Made by a program: the position numbers and the translations under genes. From positions 132,689,431 to 132,753,430 of the forward strand of contig JACSVZ010000002.1 of the NCBI GenBank assembly GCA_014706295.1: DNA of 64,000 nt, given 5' to 3'. The DNA is from Lycocorax pyrrhopterus obiensis (lineage: Eukaryota > Chordata > Aves > Passeriformes > Paradisaeidae). Under the pieces are notes generated by a model. The model made no database searches, had not been told where the DNA came from, and saw only the letters and a program-made list of their open reading frames with translations. This document shows, piece by piece, positions 14,166 through 27,000 of the stretch; position 1 is the stretch's first letter, and each line of letters begins with the position of its first letter.

Positions 14166-17100
14166 GTTCCTTCCTGAGAGTGTGAGCAGATAACACCAGC
14201 CTGAAGGAGCACAGGCTGAAATGCTTTGTGAAGATGCTCTCTATCTTAAAGTACTTGCAATGAACTGAAGCAAAAAATAGGGTTTATGTAAACTGTGGAT
14301 ACTCAATAAACTTGGCATCACATGTTCTGCAACGCCTTTTCGTGTTAGAAGTAGCATATTGAGACTATTAAAATAAATGAGGTATTTCATGTTTGCTGAA
14401 AAGAACTGAAATTTCCATGTCTCTAAGATTGATGTATTCTGTTACTTGGATTGGCTTGAATTTCTAACAAGATGCAAATGAGTAAAATTAGCAATCGAAC
14501 GTATCCTCAGAGGTAAGTGCCAGCCCCTTGTGTGCTCTGAACTGGAGCAGCATTTGTCAACAGCCGTTTCTACACGTTAATGTGTGACTGATAATAAGCT
14601 CAATAGAGTGGCTGGGGTTACCAGCATGATCACAGTTTGCATAAATACAATTATGCCCTTTCCAGCTGAGGGCTTGTTTGTGCATCTTTGGCAGAAGTGG
14701 TAGAAGAAGTAAGCATGTCGGACTTTGCAGCTGATTGTGTAGATAATGTCTTCGATGGGTTTCAGGTCTAATCTAAGTAGGCAGCAGCCCAGAATAATTA
14801 GGGTTGGTGAAATTGCCTGGTTGATTATTTTGCATGCTGAGCTTGCTGTTGCTGCTGTACGAGAGGTTAGTGTTTGGTGCAGTGGTTGCTGCTGAAGACA
14901 GGGAGAGGATGAGCTGAGTGATCACCTCAGGCTGCAGTGACAGTCATGGCCTGAAGGAAGCAGGAACAGCAAACCTGGCCCTGAATCCTTAACCCTCATC
15001 TCCATTTCCTCTGCCTCCTTCACCCAAAATACGGGACATCACCAGCCTTCAGTGCAGAAAATTTCAGTTCTCTCTACAAAATTGAGAAACTTTTTTTTGG
15101 TTCTGTTCAGGTCTGCTAACACTTCTGGTCTCCTGCAGGATAGAGTGGATCAAAGTATGAGCGGATGTCTTTCTAGTGAATTTTACCAGATTGTAATCTA
15201 AACCTGCACATTGAGCTTCCTCCCTTTGTCTCTGTAGATGATGCCTATTACAAGGATGGGAATAATATGTGTAAAGGTACCGCTTTACTTTCACTGTTGC
15301 GGCAACAGAACAGCTCTTCATGGTTTGTGGGCCTTTAAAAAAAGGTTTTTCTTCCACAGAAAAAAATTTTTAAAGTTATTGCTACTGACATCTAAAATAT
15401 CTACAGTCAAAACCAGAAAATGGGTAAATAACTGGAATATTAAAGTGAAATAATGAATGACTCTTTTTTTTTCATATTCTATGACATCCTCAGAAGGAAA
15501 AAATCCCTGTTAAAGGGACTCTCACATGTGCAAATTGTTACTGTTGGTGAAAAAGAGAGGTAAAAAAATGAGGTTTTTTGTCTCATTTATATTTGCTAAC
15601 TTTATTTCTTCAATTTAGGATCATAGTACTCTTGAAAAAACCAGAAAAAACAAATAGGAAAATTCCTTTCCCATTGGTGGTATTTTTTATTTGGTGCAAT
15701 AGGTACAGGAATATGAAAACATAGTATTTAAGAATAGGTAGGCTTTAATCTCTGGACTTGCATTTGGGGTTGTACTAATTGCTGTGCTTTTCTCCTCCTT
15801 TCCTTTTGCTGTCAGTCTGGACAATATTGCTGACTATGTCTGAGTGTCTCATACTAGTTGTGATGGTGGTGATAGCATGAAGTCAATTCAAAAGCTGGGC
15901 AGTTTTGGAACTGGTTATATAGAAGTCAAGAAAATGACAGAAAAAGAAATTGAATGTGGTGCAGGAGAAAATGTAATAGTGATTGTGAGTGTATTCCTGA
16001 AGGCTGTTTGAGGTTCACTCAGCCAACCACCTCACAGGTTTCTGGTCCGACCCATATCGATAACCAGCAAGAAGAGCTGTGCCATCAGTAATGATGAGTA
16101 AAGCAGGCTAAAAGCAAAAGTTTTGTCTCCAGGATGACAAGGTGAGAGCTGTAGATCCCTGATGGCCAGTAGTATGTCCACGTTGCTCTGCAGTAGAGAA
16201 ATCTAGGCTCTGCAGTCAGTGGGAGTTTTGCTCCTTTTTCAGGTGTAGCCAAGTTTCAGTTTATATGTTGAGAGGGGCATTATCATTGATTATAAAGCCA
16301 TCAAATTGTCTGATTCTAGTGTGTTTCTTACATTTAAGTTTTAAATAAATTTCTATTTTAAATGTGTATTTGAAGAGTTTGTACGAAGATCTAGACAATG
16401 AGATTATTTTCTGTTGAATTCATCTGGTCGGAATATTTTTGGCTTCCCTGAATTTAGTAGGAAATCTCTCATATGCATCAATTGGAGTGAGGATTTGTGT
16501 TTTAATTACAAAAATTAATCCAGTTAACCTAACCACTTTCAAGGTAACCTATTTTAACAAATGCAAATGCTCAGCCACTTTCTTTTAAAGACTGATGCTT
16601 GCAGACTAGATTTTTCTGGTAGAAGCCAATAGATGCTGAACATGACAGTTTGTGTAAGTTTTAAGTGGTCATTTGACTCAGATTTCTTAAAAAATCTTCT
16701 CAAGTAAAACAAAAGAAAAATTGAAGCTGGTGGAAAATTTTAATATCAGGCACAAGCATGAAGGAAAAACAATTGTTAGGTAATGAATATTTAAATATCT
16801 GACTTTGAAGCAGGTCCACATTTATGTGGAGGATCTCTAAAATACCTGGAACAAATTCTGCTGGGTATATATTACAAAACTTTAAAAAAGACATAAAGAG
16901 GAAAGTATTTTGCTTGATTGTGCACTTTCAGTGACAGTATTTACATTTTCCTAATTTTTATTTGGAAAAAGTCTTGAGAGTCAAACCTGTTTTTCCTGGG
17001 AGCCATAATTTTGAATTAAATATTTGTTGCCTTTAAGAAAACTCTGAATTATTTCCTTTAAGAGGAAACAAAAAATATGATTAATTATTAGTATGATAAA

Positions 17101-17429
17101 CCTTTCTTAAGCAAATGATAATGTACTGGCATACTAGATAAAGTCTGTTCTCAAATGTCTGTGCAGATGTGACTAAGTAAAGCACTTATACATCTGCTGT
17201 GAAAATCATCTGCATGTAATTATTAATTGCATCTATGCCAAGACTGCAATGTTTTTGCAAAGCTCTGCCTCATCATTGATTGGAATTTTTAGTCTTCTTT
17301 CCAAATACATTAATATCGTTTAAGGAGGTGTTTGAATTACACCTATGCAAATGCTTTGATATGAAGGCTGGTGAGTTATCTTTATGATTTTCTGAAAGTT
17401 TCTTTTTATGAAAATATTTATAAAAATAT

Positions 17430-17468
17430 TGAATTGAATATAGAAAATACTGAATTGAATATAGAAAA
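17430..17468. repeat. Two-copy tandem duplication, 21-base period
   Basis: TGAATTGAATATAGAAAA occurs at 17430-17447 and again at 17451-17468. This looks like a small replication-slippage duplication, with no sign of function. Confidence 0.8.
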
Positions 17469-20084
17469 ATCATGAATGTAGTTTCAGCAGTGCAAAAGGG
17501 AAGTGTTTTGGTGGAAGAGTAATATTCAAGCCAGGGAAGTTCAGACTGGTGGTGGATAGCAGATGGACTTTTGAAGTCCAGGGTTAAAATATCTCTCTGA
17601 TAAGAAGGTTGTGAGGATTACATCTTTTTATAGCAGCACACATATGACTAAGCAGTAAAAAGCATGCCATCTACATTCTTTTTTCTAAACTAGGTTGTGC
17701 TGTAAAACTTGATTTATTTCATGATACAAGGATGGTAATGCAGTTGAAAATTGTGCATATGACATGTTTTGCTTCCATGATGTGCATTCCTCATGGAATA
17801 AAAGGCTGACAGTCTGCATAAATTATAGAAGAAAAAAAAATGTAAGTCATATGTTGCTTTTAGCCAGATGCTTCAGCTAAAAAATAATAAAAAAGTGTTT
17901 TGGCACAAGAAGTTCTTATGTATTATAAAGTTAAGATAAAGTGATTTCAGCATTTAGATTTTTAATACTATGCTCAGGTAAAGTGACAGTAAAATATTGT
18001 GTTTACTCCAAATTAACCAAAATTTTCTGTCCCAGATTTTATTTTGCCGTTTTAGATATTTATATCTACAGGGAGTTTAATTTTCCACAGTTAGCTTCTT
18101 GATTTGACTTACTAGTTAACAACCTACACATTCTTATCTTTTGTTTGACATTACTCACATTTGCAGGAAGAGTTCTTTTGAGAAGGAATGCTCTCCTAAG
18201 CCAGTGAGGAGAACACAACACTTTATTTGTTAAGAATGGAAAGGATGAGAGAATACAATCATTATAATGTAGTGCTTGTGCACTGAGGGCACACTTGTTA
18301 ATTGTGACCTTGTTTCTGTGCTATAATTTCTCCAAGTGTTAATTATTTTCTTTATGAATGCAGCTTGTGAAGATTTGCCACGCAGGACACTTGCAGTGTA
18401 ACGTTTATAAACTACTGAAAAGAGATGGGGGATATAACTGCAAACTGAGAAACAAAACTCCTTAGTGCCTTTGCAAAGTCTGTCACAAACCAGAGTTGAG
18501 TGGTTTTGAAGAATACCTATACTACTATTTAATATTTAATAATAACTACTATTATTAATTTTTCCCCCTGTGTTTGCTTTTTGTATTCTGTGACATCAAT
18601 AAACAACCATCTGCCCTACAGAAGCCCCATAATCCTCTAACTCAAGTCTTTGGGATTAACCACCTTTTATCCAAACATATTTCTGTGTCTAGTCTTTAGT
18701 CTTTTCCATGTTCTGGCCTTTTTTTCCCTGCTAGTCTTGGTTAAAGCATTGTCCTTAAGAAGAGAGACTTTTAATGTAATAACTGTCTTGGAAGATGTAA
18801 GCACCACCATTAAAATTTTTTTTAGTTTTTCTTCTATTATTATTTTTACTTCTTAGCAAACAGAGAAACTATGGCTTTTGTTTGTTTGAGGGGAAGAAGA
18901 AGGCTGTTTGTGACAATTAAATTTCAAAAAAACATTCTGATACAGAATAAGATTGGATCAAACAAATTAATCATATTCACAAAAGAAATTAAATTAGGAA
19001 ACAAACAACTTGGAACCTTTGTATTATGGACAAAATTTTATGTTGGTTTGCTTGTGATTTGTTCACAGTGCATTCATTCCCATGGTATTTTGGTAGTAAA
19101 ACACTTGCCAAGTCATTTCCTAACAGTGATGGCCCAATGCTATGAACAAATATGGATAATGAGATAGTCAGAAAGTATCTGCCAACCTGAGGAGTCAGAG
19201 TCATAGAGCAGGATCTGTCTTTGATTTTTCTGGCACCCTAGTAAAGAACAGGAGATAAAATATTTGGAATGGAGAGCAGAGAGAAGAAAAAAAGTAATAG
19301 CGGTAGCAAGGAAAAGGGAGAAAAATGGAACAGTGTGGACCTGGCAAGAGGCATTTGCAACACAGAGAACTGGGACACAGGGCTGATGTAGGTCTATGCA
19401 GTAGGATAGGAGGGCAGTAAATCCGGGCTAACACCCGGGATTCGCACGTAAGACCACGGAATTGCAGTGCAGCAAACAGAGCAGTCATGAAGATAATGCC
19501 TGTCATTGACATGAGTGGGACTGATAAAAATGGCTAAAAGCATTTCTAATGCAAATCCACCAAGTTGTCTCGTGCCTGCTCACTGCACAGCCCTTGTGGA
19601 AGACAATTCAAATGATCTGATTCTGGAACTTTGTATCTTTTAGTGCAATTTCAGCTTCTTGAATGCTGTTCTGTTTTCTGGAAGTTCAGTGATGATTTGG
19701 TCAACAATCAGGATCGGATGACATAAGTTTTTGAAGAGAAAGTGAATTTTAGTGGGGATGAGGCATATTTTCTACTCTGAGCATTTATCCTTTTGCTTGT
19801 GTGTATCAGATCAAAATAATCCCGCTGCCAGCTCAGTGACTAAAACAGAGATACAAATAAGCAGTTCTGCATACAGAGAAAGTAAATGCATACTTCACTT
19901 CCTTTCTTCTTTCTTTTTAACATTTGAATGATAAATTTTGAGAGAATTTATGAAGCAAAATTTGGAGTTTATTTCTCTTCAAGACTGTTAGATTTTATAC
20001 TCTTAAATAAATCTATACAAATTCCCACTGTTGTATTCTTCCTTACCTAATCTTTCTGATTTGAGATATTTTGTGAATGAGATG

Positions 20085-21002
20085 TGAGATCCAGTGCACT
20101 CTCATCAAGTCTACAGACAGCAGCAAGCTGAGTGATGCTGTTGAAACCCTTGAAGGATGGGATGCCATCCAGGGGGACCTGGGCAAGCTCAAGAAGAGGC
20201 CCATGGGAACCTCATGAGGTTCAACAAAGCCAAGTGCAAGGTGCTGCACCCAGGTCAGGGCAACCCCGGTATCAACACAGGCTGGGGATGAACAGATTGA
20301 GAGCAGCCCTGCCCAGAAGGACTTGGGGGTGCTGGTGGGTGAGAGGCTGGGCGTGACCCAGCAACGTGCACTCGCAGCCCAGAAAGCCAAATGTGTCCTG
20401 GGCTGCATCAAAAGCAGCGTGGGCAGCAGGGCCGGGGAGGGGATTCTGCCCCTCTGCTCTGCTCTGGTGAGACCCCACCTTGCTGTGCTACATCCAGCTC
20501 TGGGTCCCAAAATAAGAATGATATGGACCTGTTGGAAAAAGTCCAGAGGAGGCCACAAAGATGATCAGAAAGCTGAACCACTTCTGTGGAGAGAGGCTAA
20601 GAGAATTGGAGCTGTTCAGCCTGGAGAAGAGAAGGCTCTGGAGACATCTTAGAGCACCTTCCAGTACCTAAAAAGGGACTAAAGGAAAGATGGAGAGGGA
20701 TTTTTACAAGGGCATGTAGTGATAGAACAACGGGGAATGGTTTTAAAGTAGAAGAGGATAATTTTAAACTAGATATAAGGAAGACAGTTTTTAAAAAGAG
20801 GATAGTAAAACACTAGCGTGGGATGCCCAGAGATGTGGTAGATGGGAATGGGGATCCCTGAAAACTTTCAAGGTCAGGTGGATTGGGGCTCTGAGCAATC
20901 TCACGCAGTTGAAAATATCCCTGCCTATTGCAGTGGGGTTAGACTAGAGGAGTTTTAAAGGTCCCTTAAAATCCAAACTATTCTATGAATCTATAGGATT
21001 GT
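20085..21002 (+). mobile_element. CR1 LINE, 5'-truncated, plus strand
   Basis: The plus strand shows the last part of a CR1 reverse transcriptase and the complete 3' end. Translated pieces include NLMRFNKAKCKVLHPGQ, the AAQKAKCVLGCIKSSVGS segment, SALVRPHLAVLHPALG, and later words equivalent to LDIRKTVF. Several stops and frame changes interrupt it. The 3' end, CTATTCTATGAATCTATAGG near 20980-21000, fits the ATTCTATG tail that defines CR1. It is more GC-rich than its surroundings. An open frame of 171 codons on the opposite strand (20043-20558) is an antisense shadow of this element. The 5' border near 20085 is approximate. Confidence 0.92.
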
Positions 21003-24000
21003 ATTTTTAAAGTATTCTGAGATTTAAGGGTGAAATTTGCAAACTTCTTGTTTGATGAAGAAAATAGACAAATACGTGACAGTGGCCCTGGTGATGCTGT
21101 AAATCCTTGTTGCATGCTACCAATATTTTAAAACAATTTTTTTTTTATTTGAGATGAGTCCATTATACCAGAGAGATTTATCTGTTAAGGCCCTCATTGC
21201 ACTATGAATTGCAGTATGATTTTTTTTTTATTATTTCAAAAGAAAAGATTTACTAGCATCAGTAAATTCAAGAGCAGCCAGAAAAATCCAAAGTTTTAGA
21301 AATGTTTCCTAAGCAGACAAGTCACTAGAAAATGCAGATTGTATGCTATGCAATAATCTAAGCTTGCTATACACTTCACCTGTTTTGCTTACATCTCTGC
21401 ATTGTTACATAGAACTCACAACTGAAGAAATAGAAAGTAGACACAAAACAGAGAACTTGACACTAACAAAGCATTTGCCGTTTCTTACTTGTTTTTTGAC
21501 TGTCATGATTTATAACAAAAATTGTTTTCATATATCTCATTATGTTACGCTTAGTGGTGAGTCCTATTATTATTTGATTTACATGTCAAATTTATAAGTA
21601 AATTAAAATATGGGGAACAAATAAAGTCTGAAGTTACTTTCTCATTCAATGTAGAAATTCAGAAAAGTAGCAAAGTGTTAATGAATCTTATGACATGGTA
21701 TCCTTAGTACAATATATTTGTTTAATATCAGTTGTATTATTTCTTCTTCAGTGTTTTATTTCCTCCAAAAGATGACTTTAAAATTGGCATCTTAGTGAAA
21801 AGACCTGCCATCCCTGTCAAATCTCTTCACTAATATTTTTTTGCTGTGCTCCTTGTAAACACCCCATAGAGCTGGGAGAAAACGAGGGTTTATTTCTCAA
21901 TCCCAAACTTCCGAAGAGTTCTGCTTGCAAAGCAAGTTCCAGCTGGAGTTGTACAAGCTTGAAGGGGCTCTTGAGGTACAGGCTGATTTTCCTGTGAAAA
22001 CAGTGACAGGAACTGCCTTTTAAAATTGCAGTATGGGCAGATTTCATCCAGAAATCTCCGAGAGTTCAGTATGGAGCTCCACATTTTTAAAGTCCTTTCA
22101 GCTGAGCAATGACTGGAAGTCTTAGTTCTGTTTGTGATGTTCATTGGCAACTTCTGCTTTTTGTCTGGGCAAAGGTGACTTTTTGAAGTTCTTGTTTTGA
22201 AAGTTAAAATTATATGAGTTTCCACTTATGCCAGCTCCTAAGAAATCAGATGCTAAGTATCTTTTACCCAGCATCCTGTTCAGGCCTTTGCAACACTGCA
22301 AAGAAAATGGCTAAAAAATACCAGCAGTTGAGAGTGGAAATCCAGCATGGCAATGTTGGCTTATTGAAAGCTCTTCATTAAAGTATGGAACTTGCTTTAG
22401 GGAAACATTTTAATATGCACACAAAGACACTTTGCCTGTAGTTGAGAAGTATTTCCACTGATAGGAAAGGGTACAAAAATTGAAATTTCTTTTCAATTTG
22501 AAATGTTAATGTGTCCTGGTATCTGTTATCCTGAGTCATAAATAATGAACAAGGCAGAGCAAAGGACAAAATATGCAAGTCGTGAATTCAGAAGTCAGCT
22601 GAGAATTTTTGTATTTCCTTTGGAGGCATTTGTATGGATTATGATTATCTTTTTTGCTAAGTATAATGTTAATGCATAGTCAAAGCTAGGAATCTAGTGA
22701 GCTTATTTATATCTATGACTTACTCCATATTCTCCCAGCAGCGAACAATATGAAACAATATGGTAATATGAAATAATCAGAAATAAATTCCAGGAATAAG
22801 TATTGAAACAGTGTGGTAGTGTGTTAAAATGTTGACTGTTTATAGTAGTGTTGAAGCAGACATAATGCATAATTTTTCTTTATCAAGTGCATTGTGTTCT
22901 CCATAGTGTGCACAATGTAGTGCAGATTTTTGAGAAAGTTCTAATGAGAAAGAGGCTGGGGATTTATGTGCATTGTGTGAGGAAGTGCTACATAATAAAA
23001 ACAATTGATGTAGAACTGATTAACAAAGCAGTATTCAACATCTGAAAAATGTGTATTGTTTTACTGTAAGCAGATCTTTTTCCTGGTGAAGTTCTGGAAC
23101 AATTCCATTAAATACAGCATTAGCTGCTTACAGAAAGACCAAAAACTTGTGAATTTTCACATAAGGCTTTTGTAACAATGCACATTCTGGCATAGTATAA
23201 CTCATGTGACATTAGTCACCAAAGGCAAAGTGTTTCAAGCTACAAAAATAATTACTCTTGACAGATGAAAGTGTTGTATTATAATTTTTACTGTATTTTA
23301 TAAATCAAAAAATGAGAATTTTGTATATGAAGAAACACATTTTTCCTCTCAATAAAAAAAAAAATGTGTCCACAAATATGTTCAGTGTATTTAATGTAGT
23401 TTAGTTAATGGGCATACTTCTGTTTCAATGATCCTCATTTCTCTAATGTTAGCAGAAAACAAAACAAAAAAATCCCCATCAACACTTACTTAAAAGTGCT
23501 ATGTCTATATAAAACAAAGCCAAGTATTTTCCTAAGCCAGAAGAAATAAACTACTCCGTAAATACAATGTGAGAAATGCTGACCAGATTCTTTCTCACAT
23601 CTGTGTTTGCAATGCAATCTGACAACATTCTGGGAGATGTCAAATATGGACTGAGAACAGTATTTTGATATTGGTAAATACAACATAATACCCACTAAGG
23701 TATAATGAATGTTTTTTTAATATTGAAATTAACAATATCTGAATTGAGTAAAAAAGTATGTATGTGTACTCCCAAACATCATAGCTGTCATCACATTTAT
23801 TTATTTATTGTTTTATTTTCTTTATACATAGACTAATTTAATTTACATAAGCTTTATGTGAAATAGGTGAACTAGGTGATTTTTTAGTGTAATTTCTTTC
23901 TCTTTTCCAAATTATCGTATTAGAATGTGATTTAGCTCAAAAGCAAACAAGAGCTGTAAAGAAGAGCTTTTAAATAAAGTTACTGGTGTAAAAAATTAAG

Positions 24001-27000
24001 GTTGCTCTTGAAAACTAAATTCACAGTGTGACAAAATAAGATTCTGCATATCAGCCAGATGACTCTAAGCCCTGGGCATTCACCTTTTAGAAGGTTTTTG
24101 CACCTTTGTGCACAGAATCAGAGCCCATTTCTCATTGCTTCTTCCTTTGAACAATGTTGTGTTTCGTATGAATTTAAAAATTTAAGTAACTAGATTGCAT
24201 GGTCAGCTATACTTTGCTTCCTGAAATATTTGATTGGTACCAATCTCTTTTTGCTTATTACCCCATGGTCCTTTTTCAGCATCTCCATTTTTCATTGTAG
24301 GGAATGGATGGTATCTGGAGAAATGAGACATATTTATTCTTTTTATTCATATTAAAAGAGCCTGGATTATTTTAAGTCTCCAATTTTTTAATGTTCCTTT
24401 GCAGAACACTCATCACAGTAGTATTTGAATGGCTTGCATTCGTTCCTTTATCTCTGTAAGTGGAAGAAAGCTTTATGATCTTGGTTTTGCGGACTGGAAA
24501 TCAATGGATCACTGTCAGAACAAAGCTTAGCATTCAGATTCCTTGTATTTTGAATTCTTTGCTCATTACTCTTTTGGGAAGAACTAAAGATCCACATTTC
24601 AGCTAACTATTTTTATAATTATTGGATTTCAGTCGGGGGTCACTTGCTAAAATTTGGATTCTGTTCAGGCACAAAGCATTTAAACAATGCAAAAGACTGA
24701 ATTTTTTCCTGCATTCAGTTCACTTTCCTCTAAGTGCCAGGTTTGCTTTTTTGACTTTCTGTGTGACAGTCTTCCTTCTTCTGGGTCTTGTAAAATTTGC
24801 AAAAATCAAAATCTTCTAAATTCTTAATCTGTGTTACACATTTCACTCCTTTCTATTAGCATTTGTTCATTCCTGTACATTGACTTCATAACCCTTTTTC
24901 TGTGTTCTGAGCTTTCCCAAATTTGCTCTTTTTATGATTAATCTCTTCTAGCAGATTAAGTAACTAAGGCATTGTCCAAGGCCAGGGCTGGGAACAGGGC
25001 CTGAAGTCTCCAATGTGGAATGTCTGCCTTTGTTACACAGTGTTTGAGGAAGAACAATCCACACTGGTACTTCCTTGTGCTGTCTGCCCGCTAGTTCTCC
25101 TGATGGGGGCCTTTAAACCAGGGAAAGAATTGCAGTCTTGACATCCACCATACCCGGTTTGCTGGTTACACAACAGTTCTGAGGTGTTTCTTACTGGAGT
25201 GGACAGCTTCCACAGAACCTAAAAAGTGCATGAATCTTGCAGAGTCAACTATTTTATTATGCCTGTCTTAGATGAGATAGCTCCCATTCCTCGGGGTACC
25301 CAAGCTGTCAAGATGAGGTCAGTGGTCATGCTGCTCTTCTGTTATGCTGTGGATTGGTAACTCATGGCTTACTGTAAGGTGTCAGCTGGAATGCTTCCTT
25401 ATCGTGTTCAGGGACATGAGGAATCAAGCATGAAAGCAGCAGCTACCAGTGAGAAGACTATGGCATTGCATTGGCTCAGGAACTTTCCTCATGGTTTGAT
25501 GCAAGTTGAGACAAGTAGCTGAGTAAAATTGTATCTGAAGTTGTCTGTCTCTAGGATTGCATTCAGCTATTTATTTAACTCCCATGTCTGATTACACGAT
25601 GTGGATTGCAGTGTGGCAGAGTTTTTGGGAATAAGTATAAAAGATTTTATGGTTGCAAGGGATACTTAAAGGCTTTGAAGGATCCTATTGAACTTCTCTT
25701 CTCCCTAGGAACAGACAAACTCCTACTAAGTTCTTGGTGTGTGCAGTACCTGAAATTAAAGAAAAAGTGCAGTGAGGTTTTAGTTTTCCCCTTTTGGAAC
25801 ACTTTTATACTAGGAAAAATATGAAGGCCAGGGAATAGGATATTTTTTTATTAACTTTTGTTGCTTCTGACTTTACTCCAAGAAATAAAAATTTCTTATT
25901 ATACTTTGCTTATACAAGAAAGGATGTTGCTAAAACAAGCAATAAAGAAAGTTACAAGAAACATCTTAATATCACAGTCGTTTATGAAATGTAATGTTGG
26001 AACTAGAGATCTTCCCATCATTTTTTTTTGCATAAGATCTCATTTGAAATCAACAAAGAAAAAGAAAAGATGCTGAATTGTGGCAGAGAAACAGATAAAA
26101 TCTGTGACTGTTTTCATTGAGATGTGTAGTTTGCCAAAGTTGTTATTCCCAAAGCATATCATACTTTCCAGTTCTTTATCGGATTTGACAGGGGATGATC
26201 TAAAACAAATACAAAAAAAGAAAAGCAGGAAAAGCAATGTCACCCTAAAAAGTCATTAACTGCTTGTGTTGTGTAGTGTACAGCTGTGAGCATAGACAAT
26301 TCTACATTTGCAAAATCCTGTGGTATCTCTTTATTTCAACAAATTCTAAAATAGGAATTACAGATCACAGTGCATTATAAAATGCAAAATAATAAATGTT
26401 AATAGTGTCACTATTTGTATATTTTCAGTATTACCAATCAAAATTTCATTTGAATCTGATTTTGTTTTCTTCTGATAGATACGAATAGTCCAAATTTACT
26501 TGCATAATGATAAACAGCAACAGAAGAATACTGAGGTTAAAATTTCTAATCTCTGTAAAATAAGTAAAATATTATCACAGACTAAAAAAATGGCAGATTC
26601 AGGTAATACAGTAGTCTAATCATAATAAATTTATTATAGCTTATTCATGCTTTGCATTTTTATAAAGCCTTCACTCTGACAGGGGCTGCAGTTCTTGCAG
26701 TACAGCAAAGATGTTCTATGCTATTTTGTCTGTGCTGAGCAGACACAGGCAGAAAAGAAAAGTGTTTTGTTGAGCAGTCTTCCAAGGGACTAATGGGTGC
26801 ATTTCCAAGTGTTCACTGCCAGATTTAAATCAGGGGAATGATCCTTCTGTTGTTTACAAATGAGCTGGCCATATCTGTTAAGGTCATTGTGTTGACACCT
26901 GTGCCAGCTGGATCCCACACCTATTTTTTTCACGTCTGAGTCCTGGACAGAGGTATTGAGAATGCATAATGAGAAGAGGCAGCTTCTTTAATTTAAAATT

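Noticed and set aside
20043..20558. Open frame of 171 codons on the minus strand, the longest in the window
   Set aside because: It lies antisense across the CR1 reverse-transcriptase remnant, and its composition reflects the GC-rich repeat. There is no protein similarity and no splice or promoter context.
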